From DASVTR01 sp033855775 (GTDB taxonomy: Bacteria; Acidobacteriota; Blastocatellia; Pyrinomonadales; Pyrinomonadaceae), in assembly GCA_033855775.1 (NCBI GenBank), contig JAWVFT010000002.1:1-55768 (forward strand): DNA of 55,768 nt. The letters run 5' to 3'. Under the pieces are notes generated by a model. The model did no database searches and had not been told where the DNA came from. It worked only from the letters and a program-made list of their open reading frames with translations. This document shows positions 1 to 7,729 of the stretch, one piece after another. Both the position numbers and the translations under genes were made by a program. The number at the start of each line of letters is the position of its first letter. Within the stretch, counting starts at the first letter, position 1.

Positions 1-1334
1 AGCAAGACAGGAAAGGCCTGCCAGACGGCGTTGTATAAATTGGCTAAGCGCAACTCTTCTTCGACAATCCGGTCGGCGGCTTGCAACAATTCAACTCTCT
101 CCGCCGTCACTTCTCCCAGGATGCGGACAGCCAAACCCGGCCCCGGAAAAGGATGGCGTTGCAAAATCTCTTCAGGGATTCCCAGTTCACGCCCGATCAT
201 TCGCGCCTCATCTTTGAATAACTCGCGCAAAGGCTCAATCAGCTTCAGATTCATCTTTTCTGGAAGCCCGCCGACATTGTGATGACTCTTGATGACGGAT
301 GAGGGGCCGCGGACTGAAACCGATTCGATGACATCTGGGTAGAGCGTTCCTTGGACTAAATATTTAACCTCTTCCAATCGTCTGGCTTCAGCCTCGAAGA
401 TTTCGATGAACAACCGACCAATAATTTTGCGCTTTTGCTCTGGATCGATGACTCCCTTCAGAGCGCCCAAAAATTTCTCGCCAGCCCGCACGCCCTTAAC
501 ATTCAAGCTCATTTGTTGCGCGAAGAGGGCTAACGTCGTCTCGAATTCACCATCTCTTAAGAGACCGTTATCGACAAACACACAAGTCTGCCGCTGCCCT
601 ATGGCTTGCTGGACAAGAACAGCCGCCACGGTCGAATCAACGCCCCCGGAAAGTCCACAAATCACCTGTCCTTCGGAGCCAACAAGCGCGCGGATGTTGG
701 AGACTTGTTCAGCGATAACGGCGCGCGGAGACCAATCGCCCCGGCAACCACAGATGCCGAACAAGAAATTTCGCAGGATTTGTCCGCCAAGCGGCGTGTG
801 GGCCACCTCAGGATGGAATTGAAGGCCGAATATGCGCTTGCTTAAATCCTCGAAAGCATTAAGCGCTTCATCCGTTTCAGCCGTTATGCGGAACCCGGGC
901 GGAGGAGCAACAACGTGGTCGCCATGACTCATCCAGACATCCAACTCCTCCGGCAGCGAAGCAAAAAGCGGGCTGGTTTTATCTATAATTCTCAGGCGCG
1001 CATATCCATATTCCCGGCCCTGAGCAGGCCGCACTTCTCCGCCCAGATCGGCGGCAACCACCTGTAACCCGTAACAAATTCCCAGCAATGGGCAGTTTAA
1101 GCTATCCAGCAATCTGGCCGCGGGCCTTGGCGCATCTTCATCGTAAACGGAAGCAGGGCTGCCGGAAAGAATTAAGCCCTTCGGGTTTTTTTTGAGAATC
1201 TCTTCAAGAGTTATACTATATGGCAGGATTTCACAATAGACACCCGCTTCTCGCACACGTCTTGCTATCAATTGCGTGTATTGAGAGCCGAAATCCAGAA
1301 TGATTACGGTTTCATGACTATTATTTTCGCTCAA
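1..1334 (-). CDS. guaA: GMP synthase (glutamine-hydrolysing), C-terminal end cut off by window edge
   Basis: Converts XMP to GMP with ATP and glutamine in cytosolic purine synthesis. About 444 residues are visible. The N-terminal class I amidotransferase domain shows GSQYTQ near the start, the nucleophile Cys87 in GICYGLQ and the His174/Glu176 pair in QFHPEV. The ATP-pyrophosphatase domain has its P-loop SGGVDS at about 229-234. The dimerisation domain is entered (HPFPGPGLAVR) and then leaves the window. I chose a TTG start at 1334 because GGAGG lies 8 bases upstream and it puts the catalytic Cys where E. coli has it (86). In-frame ATGs at 1349, 1373 and 1388 are possible but have poorer spacing. 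It is divergent from the beta-propeller gene at 1519. The family is certain; the start is moderately sure. Confidence 0.96.
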   Translation of the reverse strand, partial: MSENNSHETVIILDFGSQYTQLIARRVREAGVYCEILPYSITLEEILKKNPKGLILSGSPASVYDEDAPRPAARLLDSLNCPLLGICYGLQVVAADLGGEVRPAQGREYGYARLRIIDKTSPLFASLPEELDVWMSHGDHVVAPPPGFRITAETDEALNAFEDLSKRIFGLQFHPEVAHTPLGGQILRNFLFGICGCRGDWSPRAVIAEQVSNIRALVGSEGQVICGLSGGVDSTVAAVLVQQAIGQRQTCVFVDNGLLRDGEFETTLALFAQQMSLNVKGVRAGEKFLGALKGVIDPEQKRKIIGRLFIEIFEAEARRLEEVKYLVQGTLYPDVIESVSVRGPSSVIKSHHNVGGLPEKMNLKLIEPLRELFKDEARMIGRELGIPEEILQRHPFPGPGLAVRILGEVTAERVELLQAADRIVEEELRLANLYNAVWQAFPVL

Positions 1335-1396
1335 ACTGTCAACCTCCATCTGGCTGGACGCGTCCAAAGGCATTCCCTTTTCAGTCATTCATGTAG

Positions 1397-1423
1397 ATTA
1401 TACGGGTTCAATCTACGATGCAA
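1397..1423 (-). promoter_or_regulatory. Possible sigma-70-type promoter of guaA
   Basis: A perfect TATAAT lies on the minus strand at 1402-1397, about 60 bases upstream of the chosen guaA start. Upstream, TTGCAT at 1423-1418 is a weak -35 (three of six matches) with a 15-base spacer, shorter than usual. The -10 is convincing by eye and the -35 is not. No transcript evidence is available. Confidence 0.35.
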
Positions 1424-1518
1424 CAAAGTGACGGAAGTGGAAAGAGGAGGAGCTGCACAGGATATTAAATTGCCCATGAAAGACAAGCGGCTCTGCTCTT
1501 TATTCAACAATTAAACCA

Positions 1519-2658
1519 ATGACAATCGCTTCGCAGCAATCTGGCTGCCAGTTAATCAAGCTTCTCTTTTTCCTGCTGCTTCTTGTTCAAGCTTCTTCCA
1601 GCAGCCTACCGTCGCGCCTTCAGGCCGAGGCAGCAAACCAAATCGAGCTTTCCCAACCGCTCACGCTCCGGTGGGAATTCCGCTCTGAAGACACTATCAA
1701 TTTGACGCCGGCGACTGATGGTGTGCGGATTTATCTGCCTTTGTCGGCGGGTTCTCTGGTGTCGCTCAGGGTTGACGATGGACAATTGATCTGGAAGATG
1801 GATATTGGGGGAGACCTCTCCTCTTCCCCGATTGCTGACGAGCAGGCTGTATACGTCGCTTCGGAGGCACGTCTGGATGAGAGCAAGACTCCGCGCGCGA
1901 CCGGCGCCTTGAGAGCGCTTGGACGCGAAGGAGGCATTACGCAGTGGATGCGAACACTGCCGAAGCCTGTTCGTGGCGCGCTGGCGATGAATCAGAACAC
2001 TCTGTTCGGCGGGGCCAGCGATGGCCGCGTCTATGCTATTAAAAAGAGCAGCGGGGAAGTTTTATGGCTGGCGCAATTTCCTGCTGCACTTAACTCTCAA
2101 CCGACAGTGATTGGCTCGCGTCTCTATCTGGGCAGCGAAGATGGGACATTGTTCGCTTTAGATCAAGGGACGGGCAAAACCCTTTGGCGTTATCGGACGC
2201 GCGGAGCGATTAAGGGGTCTGTCGCAGCGGCTGAAGGCATGTTGTTTTTCGGCTCTGCGGATGGATATGTTTACGCAGTCAATGAAAGCAACGGTCGTTT
2301 GCGCTGGCGCACGCGCACAGGCGCGGCTGTGCAGGCCGTAGCCATCGCCCGCAACGTGTTGCTGGCAACCTCTCTGGATAATTTTGTCTACTGCTTGTCA
2401 TTGCCGAAAGGAGCAAGGCTCTGGAAGCATCAACTGGCGGGCAGAATCCCATCGCAACCTTTGACGGCAAACGATGGAGCGCTTTTTATTCCCCTTTCAG
2501 GTGAGGCAGGGGTCGTGCTTGATTTGCGTGACGGCAAACAGATCAATCTTATTCCGCTCGGCGAAGAAGCGAGCGTGGCAGCGTCGCCAATCGCCGCAGG
2601 CAAATTGCTCTTCGTCACAACTCGTCATGGCCTGCTGGCTTTTTCAAGGCCGAACTAA
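1519..2658 (+). CDS. Secreted PQQ-type beta-propeller repeat protein (BamB-like fold)
   Basis: A 379-residue protein. The N terminus has a hydrophobic signal-type segment (LLFFLLLLVQASSSS, about residues 15-29), so it is probably exported to the periplasm. The remainder is a run of PQQ_2-type blades marked by a Gly followed by [LV]xW: GQLIW, GEVLW, GKTLW, GRLRW, GARLW, each followed about 20 residues on by a small-residue strand and [VL]Y[AVC]. About seven blades fit the length, as in BamB and in the quinoprotein dehydrogenases. I see no dehydrogenase-specific residues, so a structural or protein-binding role is more likely than catalysis. It stands alone on the plus strand, divergent from guaA and convergent with pssA. 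No clear Shine-Dalgarno sequence precedes ATG 1519, but an in-frame TGA at 1477 limits the start. Confidence 0.85.
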   Translation: MTIASQQSGCQLIKLLFFLLLLVQASSSSLPSRLQAEAANQIELSQPLTLRWEFRSEDTINLTPATDGVRIYLPLSAGSLVSLRVDDGQLIWKMDIGGDLSSSPIADEQAVYVASEARLDESKTPRATGALRALGREGGITQWMRTLPKPVRGALAMNQNTLFGGASDGRVYAIKKSSGEVLWLAQFPAALNSQPTVIGSRLYLGSEDGTLFALDQGTGKTLWRYRTRGAIKGSVAAAEGMLFFGSADGYVYAVNESNGRLRWRTRTGAAVQAVAIARNVLLATSLDNFVYCLSLPKGARLWKHQLAGRIPSQPLTANDGALFIPLSGEAGVVLDLRDGKQINLIPLGEEASVAASPIAAGKLLFVTTRHGLLAFSRPN

Positions 2659-2734
2659 GCCCACAGGGAACCGGCGTTCAAAGGCTTAGCAGTCTTAGAG
2701 AGTTTGAATAAAAGGCTGTAGAGGTCGGGGCGGG

Positions 2735-3652
2735 CTATTCTTCATGCGCGGCGCTGAGGAGAGCTTCTTTCGCGGGCCGGCGGCGAAAGATTGCGCCGAG
2801 GCGAAAGAGCAGGCCGTGAGCGACGTAAAGCACAGCCAAGGCCAGCAAGACGTAGCGAGAGAAATACCAGATTAACATTCCGATAGAGGCGACCAGCAGA
2901 ATCATGACGCGAGCGCTGCGCCTGTGTGTTCCAGCCGCTTTGAAGCTGGTATAACGCAGGGTGCTGACCATCAAAGCTCCGAGGCATCCGACCAGAGCCA
3001 TCAACAGTCCGCTATAGAGAGTTCGCAAACGCGGCTCGTATTGAATCAAAGGCTGCGGGGCAAAGTGTATGATGGACGCCAGCAGCGTGGCCGCTGGTGG
3101 AATCGGGAGGCCGATAAAGTTTTTCTTATCCAGTTTGACGGTTCCTTCGGCCAGCGGGCGCGGACGGGCCGCCTGCACATTGAACCGGGCCAGCCGAAAA
3201 GCTCCGCACATCAAATACATGAAGGAGAGGAAGAGTCCAAGGTTTTGCAGGTCGCTGCCGTCTCTGAAAGCAGAGCCGTAGCCCCAGGCATAGACAAGTA
3301 TCGCAGGCGCCAGGCCGAAGGTCACGACATCCGCAATCGAGTCGAACTGGACGCCGATTTCTGTTGTCGTCTTGGTGATGCGCGCAATCCTCCCGTCCAA
3401 GGCATCGAAGAGAAAAGCCCAGCCGATGGCCTTCGCTGCATTGTCAAAGTGCATGGCCGCGCTCTGAAAGTCCTCGCCGCCCGCTCCCAAATATTGAAAG
3501 CCCTTTAGGGCGGACATCACAGCATAAAAGCCCATCCCTATGTTGGCCGCCGTGAAGAGCGACGGAATCAGATAGAGTCCCTTTTTAATCCCGCGTCGGA
3601 CAGGCGCAGCCGAGTCCTGCGCAGGGTTTGTTGCCTGTGTGTCGGCCATCAA
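2735..3652 (-). CDS. pssA: CDP-diacylglycerol--serine O-phosphatidyltransferase
   Basis: An integral membrane enzyme making phosphatidylserine from CDP-diacylglycerol and L-serine. The full CDP-alcohol phosphatidyltransferase signature DGx2ARx8Gx3Dx3D is present (DGRIAR, then G, then DSIAD), beginning at about residue 85, and is followed by several hydrophobic segments. At 305 residues it is of the longer class II type with extra C-terminal helices. Its ATG overlaps the stop of psd by 4 bases (ATGA), so the two consecutive steps of phosphatidylethanolamine synthesis are translationally coupled. Here the decarboxylase comes first in the operon. Confidence 0.95.
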   Translation of the reverse strand: MMADTQATNPAQDSAAPVRRGIKKGLYLIPSLFTAANIGMGFYAVMSALKGFQYLGAGGEDFQSAAMHFDNAAKAIGWAFLFDALDGRIARITKTTTEIGVQFDSIADVVTFGLAPAILVYAWGYGSAFRDGSDLQNLGLFLSFMYLMCGAFRLARFNVQAARPRPLAEGTVKLDKKNFIGLPIPPAATLLASIIHFAPQPLIQYEPRLRTLYSGLLMALVGCLGALMVSTLRYTSFKAAGTHRRSARVMILLVASIGMLIWYFSRYVLLALAVLYVAHGLLFRLGAIFRRRPAKEALLSAAHEE

Positions 3653-4263
3653 AGAATTCTCCCGATGATTGTCGCGCCGCCGCGAACGCGCATCCCTTCG
3701 CGGACGACGATTTCGACTCCTTTGGGAATAATCAGGTCTGTGCGCGAGCTAAACTTAATCAGGCCAAAGCGCTCGCCGAGGGCCACTTTATCGCCGGCGC
3801 GCTTCCAGCAAACAATCCGCCGCGCCAGGATTCCGGCAATCTGCTTGCAGACCACTGTCACATGCGCGCCCCGAATAGTCAAAGCATTCTGCTCGTTGAC
3901 CAGACTGGAATCCTCATGCGTTGCCATCATGAACTTGCCGTGCTGGTAGGTCACGTCCGTGATTGTTCCGGCAATCGGCGCGCGGTTGATATGCACGTCG
4001 AGCGGCGAGAGAAAGATGCTGACGGCCGTTGGCGAATCGGCGTCTTCCGGGGCGAGCAGGCGAACGCGCGTCACGCGCCCGTCAGCAGGCGCTAAGATGA
4101 TGTTCGCATCAGTCGGGGCGTTGCGTTGCGGGTCACGAAAGAAGTAGGCCATGAAGGCGGCCACGGCCAGAAAAGGCAGGGCGACAGGCCAGTATCCTAA
4201 GGCGAACAGGATAATTGCCAGCAGGCCGGGAATGAGAATATATGGATAACCGTCACGCGCCAT
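3649..4263 (-). CDS. psd: Phosphatidylserine decarboxylase proenzyme, short (archaeal/Bacillus-like) type
   Basis: Decarboxylates phosphatidylserine to phosphatidylethanolamine and matures by self-cleavage that creates a pyruvoyl group. The 204 residues include an N-terminal hydrophobic hairpin (about 8-42), PADG with the likely catalytic Asp61, and SPLDVHINRAP with His91. The expected self-cleavage site near the C terminus, usually FGS[RT] or LGST, reads FSSR at 171-174, so the conserved Gly before the cleaved Ser is replaced by Ser. The alpha chain after it (TDLIIPKGVEI) is otherwise normal. The gene overlaps pssA by 4 bases. I expect an active enzyme, but the cleavage site is unusual. Confidence 0.93.
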   Translation of the reverse strand: MARDGYPYILIPGLLAIILFALGYWPVALPFLAVAAFMAYFFRDPQRNAPTDANIILAPADGRVTRVRLLAPEDADSPTAVSIFLSPLDVHINRAPIAGTITDVTYQHGKFMMATHEDSSLVNEQNALTIRGAHVTVVCKQIAGILARRIVCWKRAGDKVALGERFGLIKFSSRTDLIIPKGVEIVVREGMRVRGGATIIGRIL

Positions 4264-4349
4264 AGTTTAGAAATCCTTGGGACAAAGCGGCTGAGCATTG
4301 GCAGGTCGCGGCTTGCGGCAACTGTCGCTCAAGGCCGCGCCGCTAAAAG

Positions 4350-4387
4350 AAACGGGGGCGCTGTCGTTTGATCTCGCGCCCCCGTTT
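4350..4387 (-). terminator. Rho-independent terminator after the DUF465 gene
   Basis: A perfect 12-base stem, AAACGGGGGCGC paired with its complement at 4376-4387, encloses a 14-base loop. On the minus strand the stem is followed by a T-rich run (TTTCTTTT). It lies about 50 bases beyond the stop of the DUF465 gene and upstream of psd, so it should separate the two units. Confidence 0.8.
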
Positions 4388-4438
4388 TCAGTCTGCCGCC
4401 ACAGCGGGGAATAATCTTAAGTGCAGATGGCCCGGATG

Positions 4439-4681
4439 TCAGTGATCCGCTCCATGCCCCTTCTGATGTTGCATCATGATGGAGTACATCTGATCTTTGA
4501 GGGCCAATTTTTTCTTCTTGAGCGTGACCTCCTCTAACTGCTCTTCGTCGCTCGGGTACGCAAGCGCGGACAACTCGCTGAGCCTTTCTTCATAACGACC
4601 GTGTTCGCGGGCCAGTTCGCGAAACTCCGGGTCACTCATCATCAGTTGCTCTTTCAAGACGTCCGTGTTGGATATTTCCAT
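4439..4681 (-). CDS. DUF465 (YdcH/SlyX-like) small coiled-coil protein
   Basis: An 80-residue cytosolic protein that is almost entirely helical, with charged heptads (REHGRYEERLSEL ... EEVTLKKKKLALKDQM). The Lys-rich motif LKKKKLALKDQM is typical of DUF465, a family of small proteins of unknown function widespread in Gram-negative bacteria. A strong AAGGAGG precedes ATG 4681 with an 11-base spacer. It appears to be a monocistron, with its own terminator at 4350-4387. Confidence 0.85.
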   Translation of the reverse strand: MEISNTDVLKEQLMMSDPEFRELAREHGRYEERLSELSALAYPSDEEQLEEVTLKKKKLALKDQMYSIMMQHQKGHGADH

Positions 4682-4812
4682 ATCGGGAATCTCCTCCTTA
4701 TCTGTTTGTTGGAAGATGCAGTCGTTGTTGCTGCTTTTTGACGAAACAATTCACAGGCTTGCTCCAATGTTGAAAATGGTAGCGCAGAAAGCGCGGTCAA
4801 ATCAAGTTGAAC

Positions 4813-5307
4813 TCAGAGTTGGACAGCCATCACCAGCGCGTCTTCCAGCGGTTCGGAATAATAACGAGCGCGCCGCCCGGCAATCTCAAATCCGTGGCGC
4901 GCATAGAGTGCTTGCGCCGCCGTGTTGCTCGCTCTGACTTCCAGAAAAGCTTTGCTCGCGCCTCTCTCTCTGCCGCGCTCAAGAATGGTCGCCAGCAGCG
5001 CATTGCCGATGCCGCGTCGCCTGTAGTTTTCACGGACGGCGACGTTGTTGATATGCAGTTCGTTAGCCATCAGCCGCGCGGCGATAAAGCCCGCGACCCG
5101 CTCGTTCATCCATTCGCGCTGCGTTGAGAGAGGACGCGCGACCAGCATCAAAGTCGTCTGCGCCGACAACAACTCCGCGTGATAGCCGTCCCAACCCCAA
5201 CGGCTCAGCCCGCACGCTTCTTCTATCTCGACGACTTCCGAGAGGTCATGCTCCGTCATCGAACAGAGATCGAACCCGTTCGCTTGATAAGTGTCCAGTG
5301 GCATCAT
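4813..5307 (-). CDS. rimI: Ribosomal protein alanine N-acetyltransferase (GNAT family)
   Basis: A 164-residue GNAT enzyme; the family acetylates the N-terminal alanine of ribosomal protein S18. It shows the acetyl-CoA pyrophosphate loop RRRGIG, preceded by the strand INNVAV, then LEVRASNTAAQALYARHGF and the C-terminal RYY typical of RimI. Its ATG overlaps the stop of tsaB by 4 bases. The tsaB-rimI pairing is common in bacteria and supports the RimI call over other GNATs. The N terminus carries about 15 residues more than E. coli RimI. Confidence 0.9.
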   Translation of the reverse strand: MMPLDTYQANGFDLCSMTEHDLSEVVEIEEACGLSRWGWDGYHAELLSAQTTLMLVARPLSTQREWMNERVAGFIAARLMANELHINNVAVRENYRRRGIGNALLATILERGRERGASKAFLEVRASNTAAQALYARHGFEIAGRRARYYSEPLEDALVMAVQL

Positions 5308-6086
5308 CGCTCTTGCGCATTCAACTCCGCGTCGGATGGACGCACGTAGACGGCGCGCAATTGTTCCGCGCTAATTTCCGCGCCGCTCTGCCGGCGCAAT
5401 CGCGCCAGCGCGGCCACGTTCGTCGCCAACTCCGGCGCGCTCGCGCTGATGCGCCAGAGCTTTTCATTCGTCGCTACGCTTTCAAGACCGTTCGCGTTCT
5501 CGTCAGACACCGTGACGCCCAGACGCTCTGCTCTGGCTTTAATCAAAGTCTCATGCTGCTGCGCTCCCTCGCCCGCGAAACTGAGTTGCGTGAAATGAGA
5601 GATGCTGTCCAGCAATCTTTCGGGGCTTTGATGAACGGCTTCGCCTAGCGGCGTCGCTTCGCCCGTCTCTTCAATTGACAGAAGCTGCGCGAACACTTCG
5701 CCGCGCCCGGCTGGAATCATCGCCAGCGTTCTAAGGGAACGCCCCGCGGCATGAGCGACCGCCGCGAGCGTCGAGACGCCAATGCAAGGACGATTGAGAG
5801 TCGCTGCGAAAGCCTTGACGGTCGCCAGCCCGATGCGCAAGCCCGTAAAACTTCCGGGGCCGTTGGCGACGGCAAACAGTTCCACTTGCGAGAGCCTTGC
5901 TCCGGCTTCTTCCAGAGCCTCCTCCACGCTGCTGAGCAATCTGGCGGAGTGAGATGCTTGCGCTTCACCTGCGCGCAGGGCCAGCAATCGCGGGCCGCGT
6001 GTCAGGGCGACGCTGCCCGTGCGGGTCGCCGTTTCGAGGCTGAGTATCAATTGCGCTTCCGAATCAGGCACGAAGAGAGCATCCAA
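5304..6086 (-). CDS. tsaB: tRNA threonylcarbamoyladenosine biosynthesis protein TsaB
   Basis: A non-catalytic ASKHA-fold partner of TsaD and TsaE in making the t6A modification of ANN-decoding tRNAs. The 260 residues include the N-terminal strand ILSLETATRTGSVAL (variant of the usual D-T-S), HSARLL and the family hallmark NGPGSFTGLRIG, followed by KAFAATLNRPCIGVSTL. The C-terminal part is variable. The length is slightly above E. coli TsaB (231). It is first in a two-gene unit with rimI and divergent from pfkA, with about 220 bases between them. Confidence 0.93.
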   Translation of the reverse strand: MDALFVPDSEAQLILSLETATRTGSVALTRGPRLLALRAGEAQASHSARLLSSVEEALEEAGARLSQVELFAVANGPGSFTGLRIGLATVKAFAATLNRPCIGVSTLAAVAHAAGRSLRTLAMIPAGRGEVFAQLLSIEETGEATPLGEAVHQSPERLLDSISHFTQLSFAGEGAQQHETLIKARAERLGVTVSDENANGLESVATNEKLWRISASAPELATNVAALARLRRQSGAEISAEQLRAVYVRPSDAELNAQER

Positions 6087-6305
6087 ACGTCTTCGAGCGA
6101 CGTTCGCCTTCAGGTCATTCTTGAGAGCATATTTGACAGCCTGCGGCTGACGCGCGATTATAGGCCGTGCTTTTCAGCAAATGCAATCCATACTCTTTTT
6201 GAGGGCAGCAGAGCGCGAAGCTTTGTCGCGTCAGGCGCGAACCCGGAGCCTCGCGGCTCTTCGCTCTTAAGCGAGCAAGCTGGCTTTGGTTCAGTTAGAA
6301 ATTTT

Positions 6306-7346
6306 ATGGCAGGGTTGATTGGAATTCTCACGGGCGGCGGCGATTGCCCCGGCCTGAACGCAGTGATTCGCGCCGTCGTCAGGCGCGCTCTCAGAGACTC
6401 CGGGACGGAAGTCCTGGGCATTAAGAACGGCTGGCGCGGGCTGGTCGAAGGCGATGTAGAGCCGCTCAGCCGCAACTCCGTGACGGGCATTCTTCCGCGC
6501 GGCGGCACGATTCTGGGCACGTCGCGCCTCAACCCGATCGGCAACCCGCAGGACATAGAAGCCATCGAGCGCAACTGGAAGAAGTTTGGCTTGACGGCGC
6601 TCATCGTCGTCGGCGGCGACGGCACGCTCTCCGCCGCGCTCGACCTCTGGCAGCAACGCCAGTATCCCATCATCGGCATCCCGAAGACGATTGACAACGA
6701 TTTGAGCGGCACGGATTTCACCTTCGGCTTTGACACTGCGGTCGGCGTCGTCACGGACGCCATCGACCGCCTGCACTCGACAGCCGAGTCGCACCATCGC
6801 GTCATGGTGGTCGAAGTGATGGGCCGCCACACAGGTTGGATTGCCGCTTATGGCGGCATCGCGGGCGGCGCGGACGTGGTGCTGGTGCCGGAGCATCCGT
6901 TCAGGCTCTCGCGCGTCTGCGAACTGCTACAGCATCGTGAAGCCGAAGGACGCGCTTTCTCCATCGTCGTCGTCGCCGAAGACGCGCACCCGCACCCGGA
7001 CGAAGATTTCCTCGCGCCTGAAATCAAGCAGGATATTTACAAGCACGGCAAGCTCGGCGGCATCGGAACGGTTCTCGCGCAGGAGATAGAAGATTGCACG
7101 GGCATCGAGACGCGCGTGACGAAATTGGGTTACGTGCAGCGCGGCGGCTCTCCGACGCCGTTCGACCGTGTGCTGGCGACGCGCTTCGGCGTCAAGGCTT
7201 TCGAGATGGTGACGGCCAAGGAGTGGGGACGCATGACGGCCTTGCGCGGCAACAGCATCATCAGCATTCCGCTCGAAGAAGCCGTCGCGTCGCGCAACCT
7301 GCTCGACGAAGAAATCTATCGCGTCGCCGAAGTCTTCTTCGGTTAA
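6306..7346 (+). CDS. pfkA: 6-phosphofructokinase
   Basis: Phosphorylates fructose 6-phosphate at C1 in glycolysis. The 346 residues contain GGGDCPGLNAVIRA (10-23), GGDGT (103-107), PKTIDND (126-132) and MGRHTGW (172-178). Substrate class can be read from two positions: the residue after GGD is Gly (as in ATP enzymes, Asp in PPi enzymes), while the residue before TIDND is Lys (Gly in E. coli PfkA). This Gly/Lys combination is that of the group III or mixed-substrate-lineage enzymes of actinomycetes, where it goes with ATP use. The open frame runs upstream to 5751 across tsaB, but family similarity begins at ATG 6306, so I start there. Confidence 0.93.
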   Translation: MAGLIGILTGGGDCPGLNAVIRAVVRRALRDSGTEVLGIKNGWRGLVEGDVEPLSRNSVTGILPRGGTILGTSRLNPIGNPQDIEAIERNWKKFGLTALIVVGGDGTLSAALDLWQQRQYPIIGIPKTIDNDLSGTDFTFGFDTAVGVVTDAIDRLHSTAESHHRVMVVEVMGRHTGWIAAYGGIAGGADVVLVPEHPFRLSRVCELLQHREAEGRAFSIVVVAEDAHPHPDEDFLAPEIKQDIYKHGKLGGIGTVLAQEIEDCTGIETRVTKLGYVQRGGSPTPFDRVLATRFGVKAFEMVTAKEWGRMTALRGNSIISIPLEEAVASRNLLDEEIYRVAEVFFG

Positions 7347-7641
7347 GCCGCTTCATCAAGCCAGACATTTCTCGCTCACAATTCCCTGCCCACTTTAGTT
7401 GGCTGACCACGTAGTTTCCAGCTTGCGTGGAAAATCAAAGCGGCTCCGGCTTGCGTGGAGAGTCAAGACAAGCACAAAATATTGTGCTTCAAGCAAGCCG
7501 CCATGCCTATATCATGTGCTTGATGGTTACTTCCCTAAAAACTGTAGTTTCCCATCGGGCGTTATCGGACGCTAGCCAGTAAGGAAGGTTGTGCTCAGGC
7601 AGGCGACGAGAAGAAGGCTCGAACAAAGAAGAGGCTAAAGA
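7347..7641. other. Non-coding gap between pfkA and the nuclease gene
   Basis: I see no credible gene here. It contains an imperfect direct repeat (GCTTGCGTGGAAAATCAA near 7424 and GCTTGCGTGGAGAGTCAA near 7449) and an 8-base-stem hairpin at 7470-7489 (AAGCACAA, loop AATA, TTGTGCTT). The hairpin has no T-tract, so it is a weak candidate for ending pfkA transcription. Confidence 0.5.
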
Positions 7642-7686
7642 AAAAGAAGCTGCGGACTGGCAAGCAGTCAATCCGCAGCTTCTTCT
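7642..7686 (-). terminator. Terminator after the extracellular nuclease gene
   Basis: The stem GAAGCTGCGGA at 7646-7656 pairs perfectly with 7672-7682 around a 15-base loop. Flanking A/T-rich bases extend the stem, and the minus strand continues into TTTTTCTTT. It lies about 45 bases past the stop of the nuclease gene and could also work weakly for pfkA from the other side. Confidence 0.75.
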
Positions 7687-7729
7687 TCTTTTCGCCGAGC
7701 GCGATGAACGAAGGGCTAACCGCGCGTTC

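Noticed and set aside
1180..1200. Run of T on the plus strand (eight A in guaA reading direction) as a possible frameshift
   Set aside because: The GuaA protein reads correctly through it (ILKKNPKGLILSG), so no frameshift is present.
5751..6305. N-terminal extension of the pfkA reading frame
   Set aside because: This part runs antisense through tsaB and has no similarity to phosphofructokinase. The family N terminus begins at 6306.
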